A stretch of 49,456 bases of DNA, from NCBI GenBank assembly GCA_934271085.1, contig CAKQQU010000004.1, positions 1 to 49,456 on the forward strand. Direction: 5' to 3'. The notes under the pieces are model-generated. The model did no database searches, was not told where the DNA came from, and saw only the letters and a list, made by a program, of their open reading frames with translations. Positions 1 through 7,174 of the stretch are shown here, one piece after another. The translations under genes were made by a program, and so were the position numbers. Source of the DNA: an uncultured Bacillota bacterium. GTDB lineage: Bacteria; Bacillota; Dehalobacteriia; UBA4068. Position 1 is the first letter of the stretch; the number at the start of each line of letters is the position of its first letter.

Positions 1-54
1 CACCCGACCTACCGCTTAGGAGGCGGTCGCTCTATCCAGCTGAGCTACGGAAAC
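1..54 (-). tRNA. tRNA-Arg (anticodon CCT), cut by window edge
   Basis: Read on the minus strand this is the first ~54 nt of a tRNA: 7-nt acceptor strand, TA, a D-arm closed by GCTC/GAGC, then an anticodon stem ACCGC/GCGGT holding the loop CTCCTAA. The anticodon is CCT (complement of 18-20), which reads AGG arginine codons. The variable loop, T-arm and 3' end lie outside the window, so the acceptor pairing cannot be checked. A perfect sigma-A promoter stands directly upstream. Confidence 0.9.
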
Positions 55-72
55 ATCTTTAAAATCTATTCA

Positions 73-101
73 ATTATAGTGATAAATCAACTGGTTGTCA
101 A
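73..101 (-). promoter_or_regulatory. Consensus promoter of tRNA-Arg
   Basis: On the minus strand TTGACA (96-101) and TATAAT (73-78) are separated by exactly 17 bp, a perfect consensus promoter. Transcription would start about 7 nt further on, a few nt before the tRNA 5' end at 54. This fits a strong stable-RNA promoter. Confidence 0.88.
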
Positions 102-133
102 TCACTTCCCCTCCCAAGGCATTATAACATATC

Positions 134-173
134 CTCAGGAGGCGGACGCTCTATCCTGCTGAGCTACGGAGAC
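134..173 (-). pseudogene. 5' half of a second tRNA-Arg(CCT), broken after the anticodon
   Basis: The minus strand repeats the intact tRNA-Arg from its 5' end (GTCTCCG, TA, GCTCAGC..GAGC) through the anticodon loop CTCCT, with only a few substitutions. Similarity stops abruptly just after the anticodon. What follows is unrelated DNA running into the promoter of the intact tRNA. No 3' half is visible nearby. It is most simply a tandem tRNA duplicate that lost its 3' half. It still has its own promoter at 273-301. Confidence 0.75.
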
Positions 174-272
174 AAATATAAAATGATTATGCCGCAATGC
201 CCTTATCAGCCCTCAGCGTTATATACCAAAGTATACCGCCCAACTACAACTGATCGCAATGGCATCCTGTTA

Positions 273-301
273 ATTCTATCCTTTTTACCGCAAATAGTCA
301 A
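273..301 (-). promoter_or_regulatory. Promoter upstream of the tRNA-Arg half gene
   Basis: Minus strand TTGACT (296-301), 17-bp spacer, TAGAAT (273-278): both hexamers match consensus in 5 of 6 positions. It lies downstream of the tadA stop and points at the tRNA fragment, so the fragment may still be transcribed and may read into the intact tRNA-Arg. Confidence 0.6.
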
Positions 302-307
302 GGGCAG

Positions 308-829
308 TCATTTGCGGATGCGCCTTTCTCTGAAAAAACTCCGGAGCAAAGCCGCTGATTCCCCGGCAAGCAGACCTCCCTGCACCAAAGGATGATGATT
401 CAGCCCCGGCGCCCCCAGAACATCCAAAACAGTACCGGCCGCCCCGGCCTTGGGATCATAAGCGCCGAAAACTACCCGCTCTATGCGGGCATTTACTATT
501 GCTCCGGCGCACATGGGACAAGGCTCCAGCGTTACATAAAGGGTACATCCGGGCAAACGCCAGCCGCCCATTATCCCACAGGCATCACGGATAGCATTCA
601 TCTCGGCATGAAGCGTGGCATCCCGGCCCTGTTCCCGCATATTCCAGCCCCGGGCTATGATCTGCCCGCCCCGGACTATCAGGGCGCCTACAGGCGTTTC
701 TCCTGCTGCTGCCGCGGAAACTGCCAGTTCCAGAGCCTGCTGCATATAAAATTCATCAGCCGGGGAAACCCCCTCATCAACAGCATGTCCCCCGGCATTG
801 GGCTGCCCTTCTTTTTTTGATGCCTTCAT
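308..829 (-). CDS. tadA: tRNA-specific adenosine deaminase TadA
   Basis: Zinc-dependent deaminase that converts adenosine-34 of tRNA-Arg(ACG) to inosine in the cytoplasm. The cytidine-deaminase fold motifs are present: HAE (His74, catalytic Glu76) and PCPMC (Cys104, Cys107), followed by the AGAIVNARI segment typical of TadA. The ATG at 829 was chosen because AGGCGG stands 6 nt before it; the ATG at 835 directly abuts that site and is less likely. This gives 173 residues, with a ~25-residue Ser/Lys/Gly-rich lead before the domain. It follows folA by 34 bp and is the last gene of a thyA-folA-tadA operon. A related nucleotide deaminase is conceivable, but the Cys/His pattern and length fit TadA well. 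Confidence 0.9.
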   Translation of the reverse strand: MKASKKEGQPNAGGHAVDEGVSPADEFYMQQALELAVSAAAAGETPVGALIVRGGQIIARGWNMREQGRDATLHAEMNAIRDACGIMGGWRLPGCTLYVTLEPCPMCAGAIVNARIERVVFGAYDPKAGAAGTVLDVLGAPGLNHHPLVQGGLLAGESAALLRSFFRERRIRK

Positions 830-863
830 CTTCATCCGCCTTTTTAATTGATTATAACCGCTG

Positions 864-1361
864 TTATCTGCGTTTATAGGTGCAAAACTGATAATCCACG
901 CCCTGATAACTGTAGCGGGCGGAGGTAGCCGCCAGCCGCCAGTCAGGATCAGCATCCAGATCCGGCAGATAACGGTCCGCGGGGAAATCCCGGAAAAAAC
1001 GGGTTATATACGCCCTGTCGCAGCAGGGCAGAAGCTGACGGTAAAGGGAAGCGCCGCCTATCAGGAATACCTTTTCCTCACGGCCTGCCACATAGGAAAA
1101 AAGCGTATCCGTATCGGGCAAAACAGTAAAGCCGGCCGGGGAAAAACCGGGATCGTGAGTGAGAACTATATTCTCCCGCCCGGGAAGGGGTCGGGGGATA
1201 CCGTCCTTTTGGGGCAGGGAAAGGCAGGTGGCCTTGCCCATAACCACGATATTGCCTGTGGTCAGCAGCCGAAAACGGCACATATCTTCCGGCACAGTAA
1301 AAAGAAGCCCGCCATCTTTACCGATGCCCCAGTTATTATCAGCAGAAGCGATAAGTTCCAT
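864..1361 (-). CDS. folA: Dihydrofolate reductase
   Basis: NADPH-dependent reduction of dihydrofolate to tetrahydrofolate, regenerating the cofactor oxidised by the neighbouring thymidylate synthase. At 165 residues it has the normal family length. Recognisable elements are the N-terminal NNWGIGKDG loop, VPEDM with the catalytic acid, TTGNIVVMGKAT (NADPH loop), LPGRENIVLT, and FLIGGASLY. One oddity: the usual LPW before the catalytic acid loop is LLF here, so the conserved active-site Trp (Trp22 in E. coli) is replaced by Phe. It lies 43 bp after thyA and 34 bp before tadA on the same strand. Confidence 0.93.
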   Translation of the reverse strand: MELIASADNNWGIGKDGGLLFTVPEDMCRFRLLTTGNIVVMGKATCLSLPQKDGIPRPLPGRENIVLTHDPGFSPAGFTVLPDTDTLFSYVAGREEKVFLIGGASLYRQLLPCCDRAYITRFFRDFPADRYLPDLDADPDWRLAATSARYSYQGVDYQFCTYKRR

Positions 1362-1404
1362 ATTTTCTCCTCAGGTACATGACCGATTATACTGAAAACC
1401 TGCT

Positions 1405-2235
1405 CTAAATAGCTACCGGGATCTTACCTATGCCACCGTGATGCTGATAATCCACCAAACGGAAATGCTCCGGACGGAAGGCGTAAAAATCGCTGATACT
1501 TTCATCCAGCAGCAATGTGGGGCCGGGATATGCCTCCCTTTCCAGCAATTCTTTTACCAGAGGGATATGCCTGTCATAAATATGGGCGTCGGCGATCACA
1601 TGCACCAGCTCGCCCGGCTGCAGTCCGGCAGCCCGGGCAAACATGAACAGCAGGGCGGCATACTGCACCACATTCCAGTTATTCGCCACCAGCATATCCT
1701 GGGAACGCTGATTGAGCATGCCGTTCAACCTGTTGCCGCTGACATTGAGGGTAAGGCTGTAGGCGCAGGGATAAAGGCGCATTTCCCGAAGATCCCGGTG
1801 AACAAAAATATTGGTGACCATACGGCGGGAAAGGGGATCGTTTTTCAGCAGATACAAAAGCATATCCACCTGATCCATTTTACCCTCCGGAAGATCATAC
1901 TTGACGCCAAGCTGATACCCGTAAGCCTTGCCTATGCTGCCGTTTTCATCTGCCCAGGCATCCCAGATATGGGTATTCAGATCATGAATATCCGCAGATT
2001 TCTTCTGCCAGATCCAGAGTATCTCATCCAAAGCGCCGCTGAAATTGATATTGCGCAATGTAAGTATGGGGAATTCGCGGCTCAGATCGTAACGGTTGAC
2101 GATGGCGAAGCTTTTTACAGTATGGGCGCTGCTGCCATCCTCCCAGTGAGGGCGTACCTGCCCGTTAGTATCCCAGCAGCCTTCTTCCAGTATCTGCAGG
2201 CAGTTTTTTTTGAATACTTCATCAGCATAAGCCAT
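1405..2235 (-). CDS. thyA: Thymidylate synthase, phi3T/Bacillus ThyA type
   Basis: Makes dTMP from dUMP using methylene-tetrahydrofolate. The 276 residues match the divergent ThyA of B. subtilis and phage phi3T rather than the E. coli type: the catalytic cysteine sits in RLYPCAYS (Cys157) instead of LPPCH, followed by RSQDM..NNWNVVQY in place of RSCDxxLGxPFN. The dUMP-binding SRR (136-138) and the D.H.Y.RH segment near the end are retained. AGGAG stands ahead of the ATG. It is the first gene of an operon with folA, which recycles its dihydrofolate product. A promoter lies at 2277-2306. Confidence 0.93.
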   Translation of the reverse strand: MAYADEVFKKNCLQILEEGCWDTNGQVRPHWEDGSSAHTVKSFAIVNRYDLSREFPILTLRNINFSGALDEILWIWQKKSADIHDLNTHIWDAWADENGSIGKAYGYQLGVKYDLPEGKMDQVDMLLYLLKNDPLSRRMVTNIFVHRDLREMRLYPCAYSLTLNVSGNRLNGMLNQRSQDMLVANNWNVVQYAALLFMFARAAGLQPGELVHVIADAHIYDRHIPLVKELLEREAYPGPTLLLDESISDFYAFRPEHFRLVDYQHHGGIGKIPVAI

Positions 2236-2276
2236 AATTTTGCTCCTTGCTCCCGCAGCCGGGTTTTCTTACGCTA

Positions 2277-2306
2277 ATTATAGCAGAAAAAACCAGCATA
2301 TCTCAA
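2277..2306 (-). promoter_or_regulatory. Promoter of thyA-folA-tadA
   Basis: Minus strand TTGAGA (2301-2306), 18-bp spacer, TATAAT (2277-2282), about 40 nt before the thyA ATG. The only promoter-like pair found ahead of the operon. Confidence 0.65.
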
Positions 2307-2463
2307 CTCCTTTATTGACTGCACAGGAAAAAAGAAAAGAACGGCGAAAACTTTACATTCAGTAGAAATTTGCCCTTACTTCAAATATATTTCACAATAA
2401 CCGCTTATGCTATAGAAAAATAAAAAAATCCTATATAACAATGTACGATCAGGAGGCATTATT

Positions 2464-4437
2464 ATGGATGACAATAAAAAATACCGGGAACCTGTACCGG
2501 AAGAAGAACCCTACAGCGAATATGGGGGAACGGCGGCAGGCGCCGATCCTACAGCCCATAATTTCAACTATGACGCAAAAGATACCGGCAGCCATTATCA
2601 CCTGGGTCGCGACAGCGTACCCGTACTGGATAACAGCAAGCCGGCTCCCTGGGACCCAGTACCCATGCCGGAAGAAGCATATAAAGCGGAAAGGGCAGAA
2701 GGCCTGCTGCGCCCGGAAAACCATCAGCCTGCCGCAGTGGTATGGGACAGTGATGAAGCCTACAGCGAATACGGCGGCGTACCGGAAGGGCCTGATCCTA
2801 CCACTAAAAATTATAAATTTGATATGCAGGCGGACAGCGGCCATATTCATTATGAAACCGGGCTCAACACCATGCCTGTAATGGATAGCGGCAAACCTGC
2901 TCCCTGGGATAATGCTCCGTCGGCGCCAGTCGTAGACGCGCCGGCACCCTCGGCAGCGGCAGCCGATCCAACTTCCCTGCCTCCGTCGGACAGCGACGAG
3001 CCTTACAGCGAATATGAGGAAGCCTACAGCGAGTACGGCGATTTTACGGATGAGCCCATCCCGCCCCTGAAATCCTGCAGCCAGCCTTTGCCGGTAAGCC
3101 ACCCGGCTGAGGAAAATATACCTTTTACCCCGGATACAACTGCCAATATAGCAGCTCCGCCCCTTGCTTCCGGCGGCGGAGGCGGCAATAATAACAATAA
3201 TAACAATGCTGCCGGTAATAAATCAGATAAAAACAAGCATACTCCGGTAAAGGTATCCCCAAAAAGAGATGGCAGCAGAATAATGCTGATAGCGCTGTGC
3301 CTGCTGCTGGCAGCAGGCCTTGGTTTCGGCGGCGGCCTGCTGGCAGCCAACAGCGTGGGCGATAAAATTTTGGCTAAGGTGGAAAACAACTTCAGCTCCA
3401 TGCTGGAAGAAGCCGGCGGAGCTGTGCTTTACCGCAGCGTAGAAACAACCAAGGTCAACAGCGGCGATAATGTCATCTCCGTGCCTTCTGTCGCCAGGCT
3501 GTGCGCCGACTCTGTAGTGGAGATCAGCACCACGGTACCTGTTACCAGCTGGGGGCTGTTCGGACTGCAGCAGGGAGTAGAGCAGGGAGCAGGCAGCGGC
3601 ATCATTATCAGCAGCAACGGGTATATCCTTACCTGCAACCATGTGATAAGCGGCGCGGATACCATTACCGTTGGCCTGCGCAACGGCAACAGTTATGAGG
3701 CGCAAGTGATAGCTGCCGATGAGGAAAGCGATGTGGCTGTCATCAAAATCATTCCTGACGAAGATCTTACCGTAGCAGTCATGGGCGAAAGTTCTTCTCT
3801 GGAAGCAGGCGACTCGGTGGTTGCCATAGGCAATCCTCTGGGTGAATTGGGAGGATCTGTCACCAGCGGCATTGTTTCTGCCACAGACAGGGAAGTAACT
3901 ATTAGCGGCAGCACCTATACTGTACTGCAGACAGACGCGGCCATCAACGGCGGCAACAGCGGCGGCGGGCTTTTCAATGCCAGCGGCGAGCTGATAGGCC
4001 TGGTCAATGCCAAAGCTAAAGATATTGGCGTGGAAGGGCTTTCCTTTGCCATACCCATTGATGATATAAAAGGCATCATTCAGGATCTGATAGATTACGG
4101 ATACGTTACCGACCGAGGCGCCAAACTGGGCGTGACCATGGTGGATATAGACAATGAACGTACCGCCACCAGCTACCGCGTAGATGAGCTGGGCGTTTAT
4201 ATTCTGCAGGTAGACAGCGGTTCCAATGCGGCATACGCGGGACTGCAGTCCGGAGATATGCTGGTCAGCATAGATGATGAAAAAATCTCCTCTGCTGATC
4301 AGGTAGTGGATATAATAAGCGGGCATAAGGTAGACGATGTGATACAGGTACAAGTAAAGCGTGCCGGGGAACTGCTTGATTTCAGCATCACTCTTTACGG
4401 AGCAGTACCGGAGGGTAGTGGCAGCGGCACTGTTTAA
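2464..4437 (+). CDS. Membrane-anchored HtrA/DegP-family serine protease
   Basis: Surface protease that degrades misfolded exported proteins. Layout: a ~270-residue hydrophilic N-terminus, one transmembrane helix (about 271-297), a trypsin-like domain with the triad His393 (CNHV), Asp423 (SDVAV) and Ser499 (GGNSGG), and a C-terminal PDZ domain (about 555-650). At 657 residues it is far longer than usual HtrA (~400). The extra length is the N-terminus, which carries repeats: YSEYGG at 17 and 100, YSEYE/YSEYG at 181 and 188, and KPAPWD at 59 and 144, followed by Gly and Asn runs (about 238-248). With one uncleaved helix the repeats should face the cytoplasm. A clear AGGAGG precedes the ATG. The response regulator starts 21 bp after the stop. 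Confidence 0.93.
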   Translation: MDDNKKYREPVPEEEPYSEYGGTAAGADPTAHNFNYDAKDTGSHYHLGRDSVPVLDNSKPAPWDPVPMPEEAYKAERAEGLLRPENHQPAAVVWDSDEAYSEYGGVPEGPDPTTKNYKFDMQADSGHIHYETGLNTMPVMDSGKPAPWDNAPSAPVVDAPAPSAAAADPTSLPPSDSDEPYSEYEEAYSEYGDFTDEPIPPLKSCSQPLPVSHPAEENIPFTPDTTANIAAPPLASGGGGGNNNNNNNAAGNKSDKNKHTPVKVSPKRDGSRIMLIALCLLLAAGLGFGGGLLAANSVGDKILAKVENNFSSMLEEAGGAVLYRSVETTKVNSGDNVISVPSVARLCADSVVEISTTVPVTSWGLFGLQQGVEQGAGSGIIISSNGYILTCNHVISGADTITVGLRNGNSYEAQVIAADEESDVAVIKIIPDEDLTVAVMGESSSLEAGDSVVAIGNPLGELGGSVTSGIVSATDREVTISGSTYTVLQTDAAINGGNSGGGLFNASGELIGLVNAKAKDIGVEGLSFAIPIDDIKGIIQDLIDYGYVTDRGAKLGVTMVDIDNERTATSYRVDELGVYILQVDSGSNAAYAGLQSGDMLVSIDDEKISSADQVVDIISGHKVDDVIQVQVKRAGELLDFSITLYGAVPEGSGSGTV

Positions 4438-4458
4438 CAGGGAAAAGGAGGAGCGTGC

Positions 4459-5154
4459 ATGAGTGAACAAACTCCCAGGGGCAAATTGTTGATAGTTGAC
4501 GATGAAAGCAAGATCCGTGCCCTGATCCGCAAATATGCGGAATACGAAGGGTATCAGGTGGATGAAGCTGCCGACGGCATGGAAGCTGTGACCAAAGCGG
4601 ATGAAGAAGATTTTGACATCATCATCATGGATATAATGATGCCGGAGATGGACGGTTTTACCGCCTGCCGGGAAATACGCAAAAAAAAGCAGACTCCCAT
4701 GCTGATGCTTTCCGCCCGGGGCGAGGAATATGATAAGATACATGGGTTCGAACTGGGAATAGATGATTATATGGTCAAGCCCTTTTCCCCACGGGAGCTT
4801 ATGCTGCGGGTCAACGCCATCCTTTCCCGCTGCGCCGCGGGGAATGCCGCCCAACAGCCCCATGACCGGGATCAGTTCGGCGGGCTGGTGATAGACTATG
4901 CGGCCAGGCTGATATATGTAGACGGCAAAAGAGCAGAATTTTCTCCCAAGGTATACGACCTGCTGGTTTATATGGTAAAAAACAGGGGTCTGGCCCTTAC
5001 CCGCGAGCAGCTTATAAATCAGGTATGGGGATATGATTATTACGGCGACGACCGCACTCTCGATACCCATATCAAGCTGTTGCGGCTGGTACTGGGACCA
5101 TACCGCGATTATATAGTTACCATCCGCGGAGTGGGCTACCGCTTCGAAGCATAG
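4459..5154 (+). CDS. OmpR/PhoB-family response regulator
   Basis: 231-residue two-component regulator. The receiver domain (about 9-125) has the acidic pair Asp14-Asp15, the phospho-acceptor Asp58 in IIIMDIMMP, a conserved Ser/Thr in MLSAR, and KPF. The C-terminal winged helix (about 135-230) ends in the typical DTHIKLLRLVLGPYRDYIVTIRGVGYRFE. AAAAGGAGG precedes the ATG. It lies 21 bp after htrA and upstream of a histidine kinase, so the three probably form an envelope-stress circuit; that target is inferred from position only. A hairpin separates it from the kinase gene. Confidence 0.95.
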   Translation: MSEQTPRGKLLIVDDESKIRALIRKYAEYEGYQVDEAADGMEAVTKADEEDFDIIIMDIMMPEMDGFTACREIRKKKQTPMLMLSARGEEYDKIHGFELGIDDYMVKPFSPRELMLRVNAILSRCAAGNAAQQPHDRDQFGGLVIDYAARLIYVDGKRAEFSPKVYDLLVYMVKNRGLALTREQLINQVWGYDYYGDDRTLDTHIKLLRLVLGPYRDYIVTIRGVGYRFEA

Positions 5155-5164
5155 AGTTAATCCC

Positions 5165-5208
5165 AAACACCTGTATCCAAAGGCTTTATTCCCTGAATAC
5201 AGGTGTTT
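5165..5208 (+). terminator. Hairpin between regulator and kinase genes
   Basis: Two 12-nt arms (5165-5176 and 5197-5208) pair perfectly around a 20-nt loop and end in a short T run. It resembles a partial terminator that would lower kinase expression relative to htrA and the regulator. The second arm is only followed by one further T, so termination is likely incomplete. Confidence 0.5.
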
Positions 5209-5288
5209 TCTGATGAACTGGATCTTTTGGGCAAAACGCGCCTCCCGGCCGGATCCACCGGATATTGCAGAAAGTTTGAGGTTTAAGG

Positions 5289-6941
5289 ATGAAGGAAAAG
5301 TGCCGCAAAAAAAGAAAAAATATCCTTTACAATGTGGGTATGCGCTGGCGTATTTTCATTTATCTGCTGGGGTTTGCCTTTATCATGATCTGCCTGCTGT
5401 GGCTGTTCCAGATCGTCTATCTTAACGAATTCTACGAAAAAATAAAAAAAGATCAGATCAGCACCGCAGCCAGCAGTATAATCAGCCAGCTGGACAGCGA
5501 TCCGGAAGATCTGCAAAGCTATATGGAAGAAATATCCCTGCACTATAATCTGTGCAGTGAACTTTATCTGCTGGATAATGCCAATGACATCTTTTTCGGC
5601 TCGGAAAAACTGGTCTCGGTGGATATACTCAGCGACTGCATACTTCATCATATTTCCGAAAGGGATACCAATACCTTTTATTATAAGGCACAGAAAAACC
5701 CCAACGGCTATGTGGAAATTTATTCCCGCGTACCTTTCAGCAAAATACAGCAGGATCAAAACCGCCTTACCTTAAAGGACGACGGGCTTTCCAAAAGCAT
5801 GATCTATGCCCGCCTTGCCAGCGACAGCCAGGGCAATGATTATCTGCTGCTGCTGAATTCCAGCATCACACCTGTATCAGCCACCGTGGCTACTCTGCGG
5901 GTGCAGCTTATAGTAATATCCGGCATCCTGATAATTGCCGCACTGGCCTTCAGCCTGCTGATAGCGCGGCGGCTTTCCAACCCCATCAACAAGCTTAACC
6001 GGGCTGCCCGCGCCATGGCGGAGGGCGATCTGAACACCAATTTTCCCGGAGAAGGATACAGGGAAATAGCCGAACTGGCCGACAGCCTGAACTTTGCCGA
6101 ATCCGAGCTTTCCCGTACGGATAAAATGCAAAAAGACCTGGTAGCCAATATCAGCCATGATATCCGGACTCCTCTGACCATGATAGGTGGCTATGCGGAA
6201 TATATGAGGGATTTCCCGGATGAAGACCACTCCGAGAGTATTCAGGTCATAGTGGAAGAAAGCGAACGCCTGCGCAATCTTGTCAACGATATCCTGGATA
6301 ATTCCCGCATCATGGCAGGAGCCAGCACTGTAGAAAAACAGGTATTCGATCTCAGCGAATCACTGAATAACTTTACCAGCAACTTTAATCATCTTATTGA
6401 GCCGAAGGGATATAGGGTGGAAACGGATATCGCCCCAAATATCCTGGTAAATGCGGATGAAAAACGGATACTGCAGGCAGTAAGCAATATGCTGAACAAT
6501 GCCGCTGCTCATATAGGAGAGGATAATCTGATACGCGTCAGCCTGCAGCCTGCGGCAGATCCGGCGGAAAACTTGCGGCATAAATGGTACAAGCGGCAGG
6601 ATAGCGGCAGGGAAGAAGGGTTCTCTTACGGCAACCTATCTCAGCCTGCCAGGGGACGTAAGTCCAAAGCGGCCGCCGGGGAACCTGTAGTGCGCCTGAC
6701 TGTCAGCGATAACGGCAGCGGTATTGATGAAAAGGATCTGCCCTATATATGGGAGCGCTATTATCATGCGGAAGACCCCAAGGCAGGCGGCCATATAAGC
6801 GGACTGGGGCTGAGTATAGTAAGGGGCATTATGGAAATGCACGGCGCCCGTTACGGAGTCAATTCCCGCCCCGGAGCCGGAAGCAGCTTCTGGTTTGAAC
6901 TGCCCATAGTACAGGCTGACAGCGAAGAATCCGCCAAATAA
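5289..6941 (+). CDS. Sensor histidine kinase
   Basis: Membrane sensor partner of the upstream response regulator, 550 residues. TM1 is about 19-45, an extracellular sensing region about 46-200, TM2 about 205-228, then HAMP (RRLSNPINKLNRAARAM), a HisKA domain with phospho-acceptor His290 (ANISHDIRTPL), and HATPase with N box (NMLNNAAAH), G1 box (DNGSGI), F-like box (YIWERYY) and G2 (GLGLSIVRGI). A ~45-residue basic insertion sits inside the ATPase domain between the N and G1 boxes (about 425-465), longer than usual. GAGG lies 7 nt before the ATG. The stimulus is unknown. Confidence 0.94.
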   Translation: MKEKCRKKRKNILYNVGMRWRIFIYLLGFAFIMICLLWLFQIVYLNEFYEKIKKDQISTAASSIISQLDSDPEDLQSYMEEISLHYNLCSELYLLDNANDIFFGSEKLVSVDILSDCILHHISERDTNTFYYKAQKNPNGYVEIYSRVPFSKIQQDQNRLTLKDDGLSKSMIYARLASDSQGNDYLLLLNSSITPVSATVATLRVQLIVISGILIIAALAFSLLIARRLSNPINKLNRAARAMAEGDLNTNFPGEGYREIAELADSLNFAESELSRTDKMQKDLVANISHDIRTPLTMIGGYAEYMRDFPDEDHSESIQVIVEESERLRNLVNDILDNSRIMAGASTVEKQVFDLSESLNNFTSNFNHLIEPKGYRVETDIAPNILVNADEKRILQAVSNMLNNAAAHIGEDNLIRVSLQPAADPAENLRHKWYKRQDSGREEGFSYGNLSQPARGRKSKAAAGEPVVRLTVSDNGSGIDEKDLPYIWERYYHAEDPKAGGHISGLGLSIVRGIMEMHGARYGVNSRPGAGSSFWFELPIVQADSEESAK

Positions 6942-7017
6942 TGCCATAAAAAACAAAAAAGCAGATCGTTTTTTGGGAATCTTTGTCGAATATCTGGCTT
7001 TCTGCCGAAAGTTGACT

Positions 7018-7120
7018 TATAATATCTAAAGAGCGTGAAGTATTTCCGCTCTTAATTCCCGCTTGCTGTCCCTGCCCGGCCGTTATCCCGCTTCGGCCGG
7101 ACAGTTGGACGGCGTTTTTT
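7018..7120 (+). ncRNA. Structured 3' region of the kinase transcript, possible small RNA
   Basis: Downstream of the kinase stop the plus strand holds a TATAAT (7018-7023), a hairpin (GAGCG 7031-7035 with CGCTC 7047-7051), and a strong hairpin in which CTGTC (7066-7070) pairs with GACAG (7100-7104) and CCGGCCG (7076-7082) with CGGCCGG (7094-7100, sharing one base). The region ends at TTTTTT (7115-7120). It is at least the kinase terminator. A separate ~90-nt RNA is possible, but no good -35 element fits the TATAAT, so independent transcription is uncertain. Confidence 0.35.
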
Positions 7121-7130
7121 ATACAAAAGA

Positions 7131-7160
7131 ATAAGGGCGGAGCATATGCTCCGCCCTTAT
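7131..7160 (-). terminator. Terminator of the polysaccharide deacetylase gene
   Basis: A perfect 30-bp palindrome (15-nt arms) ends 14 bp beyond the deacetylase stop codon. On the minus strand it is followed by a T-rich stretch (TTCTTTTGT). It may also stop transcripts coming from the kinase side. Confidence 0.6.
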
Positions 7161-7174
7161 ATAATTGCCTCCTA

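Noticed and set aside
176..307. 4.5S SRP RNA gene next to tadA, as in Bacillus
   Set aside because: The conserved GGTCAGG...GGAAGGAAGCAGCC core is not present on either strand.
3223..5166. A 647-codon open frame opposite htrA and the response regulator
   Set aside because: It spans two clear genes on the other strand and contains no known motif. Same artefact of codon bias.
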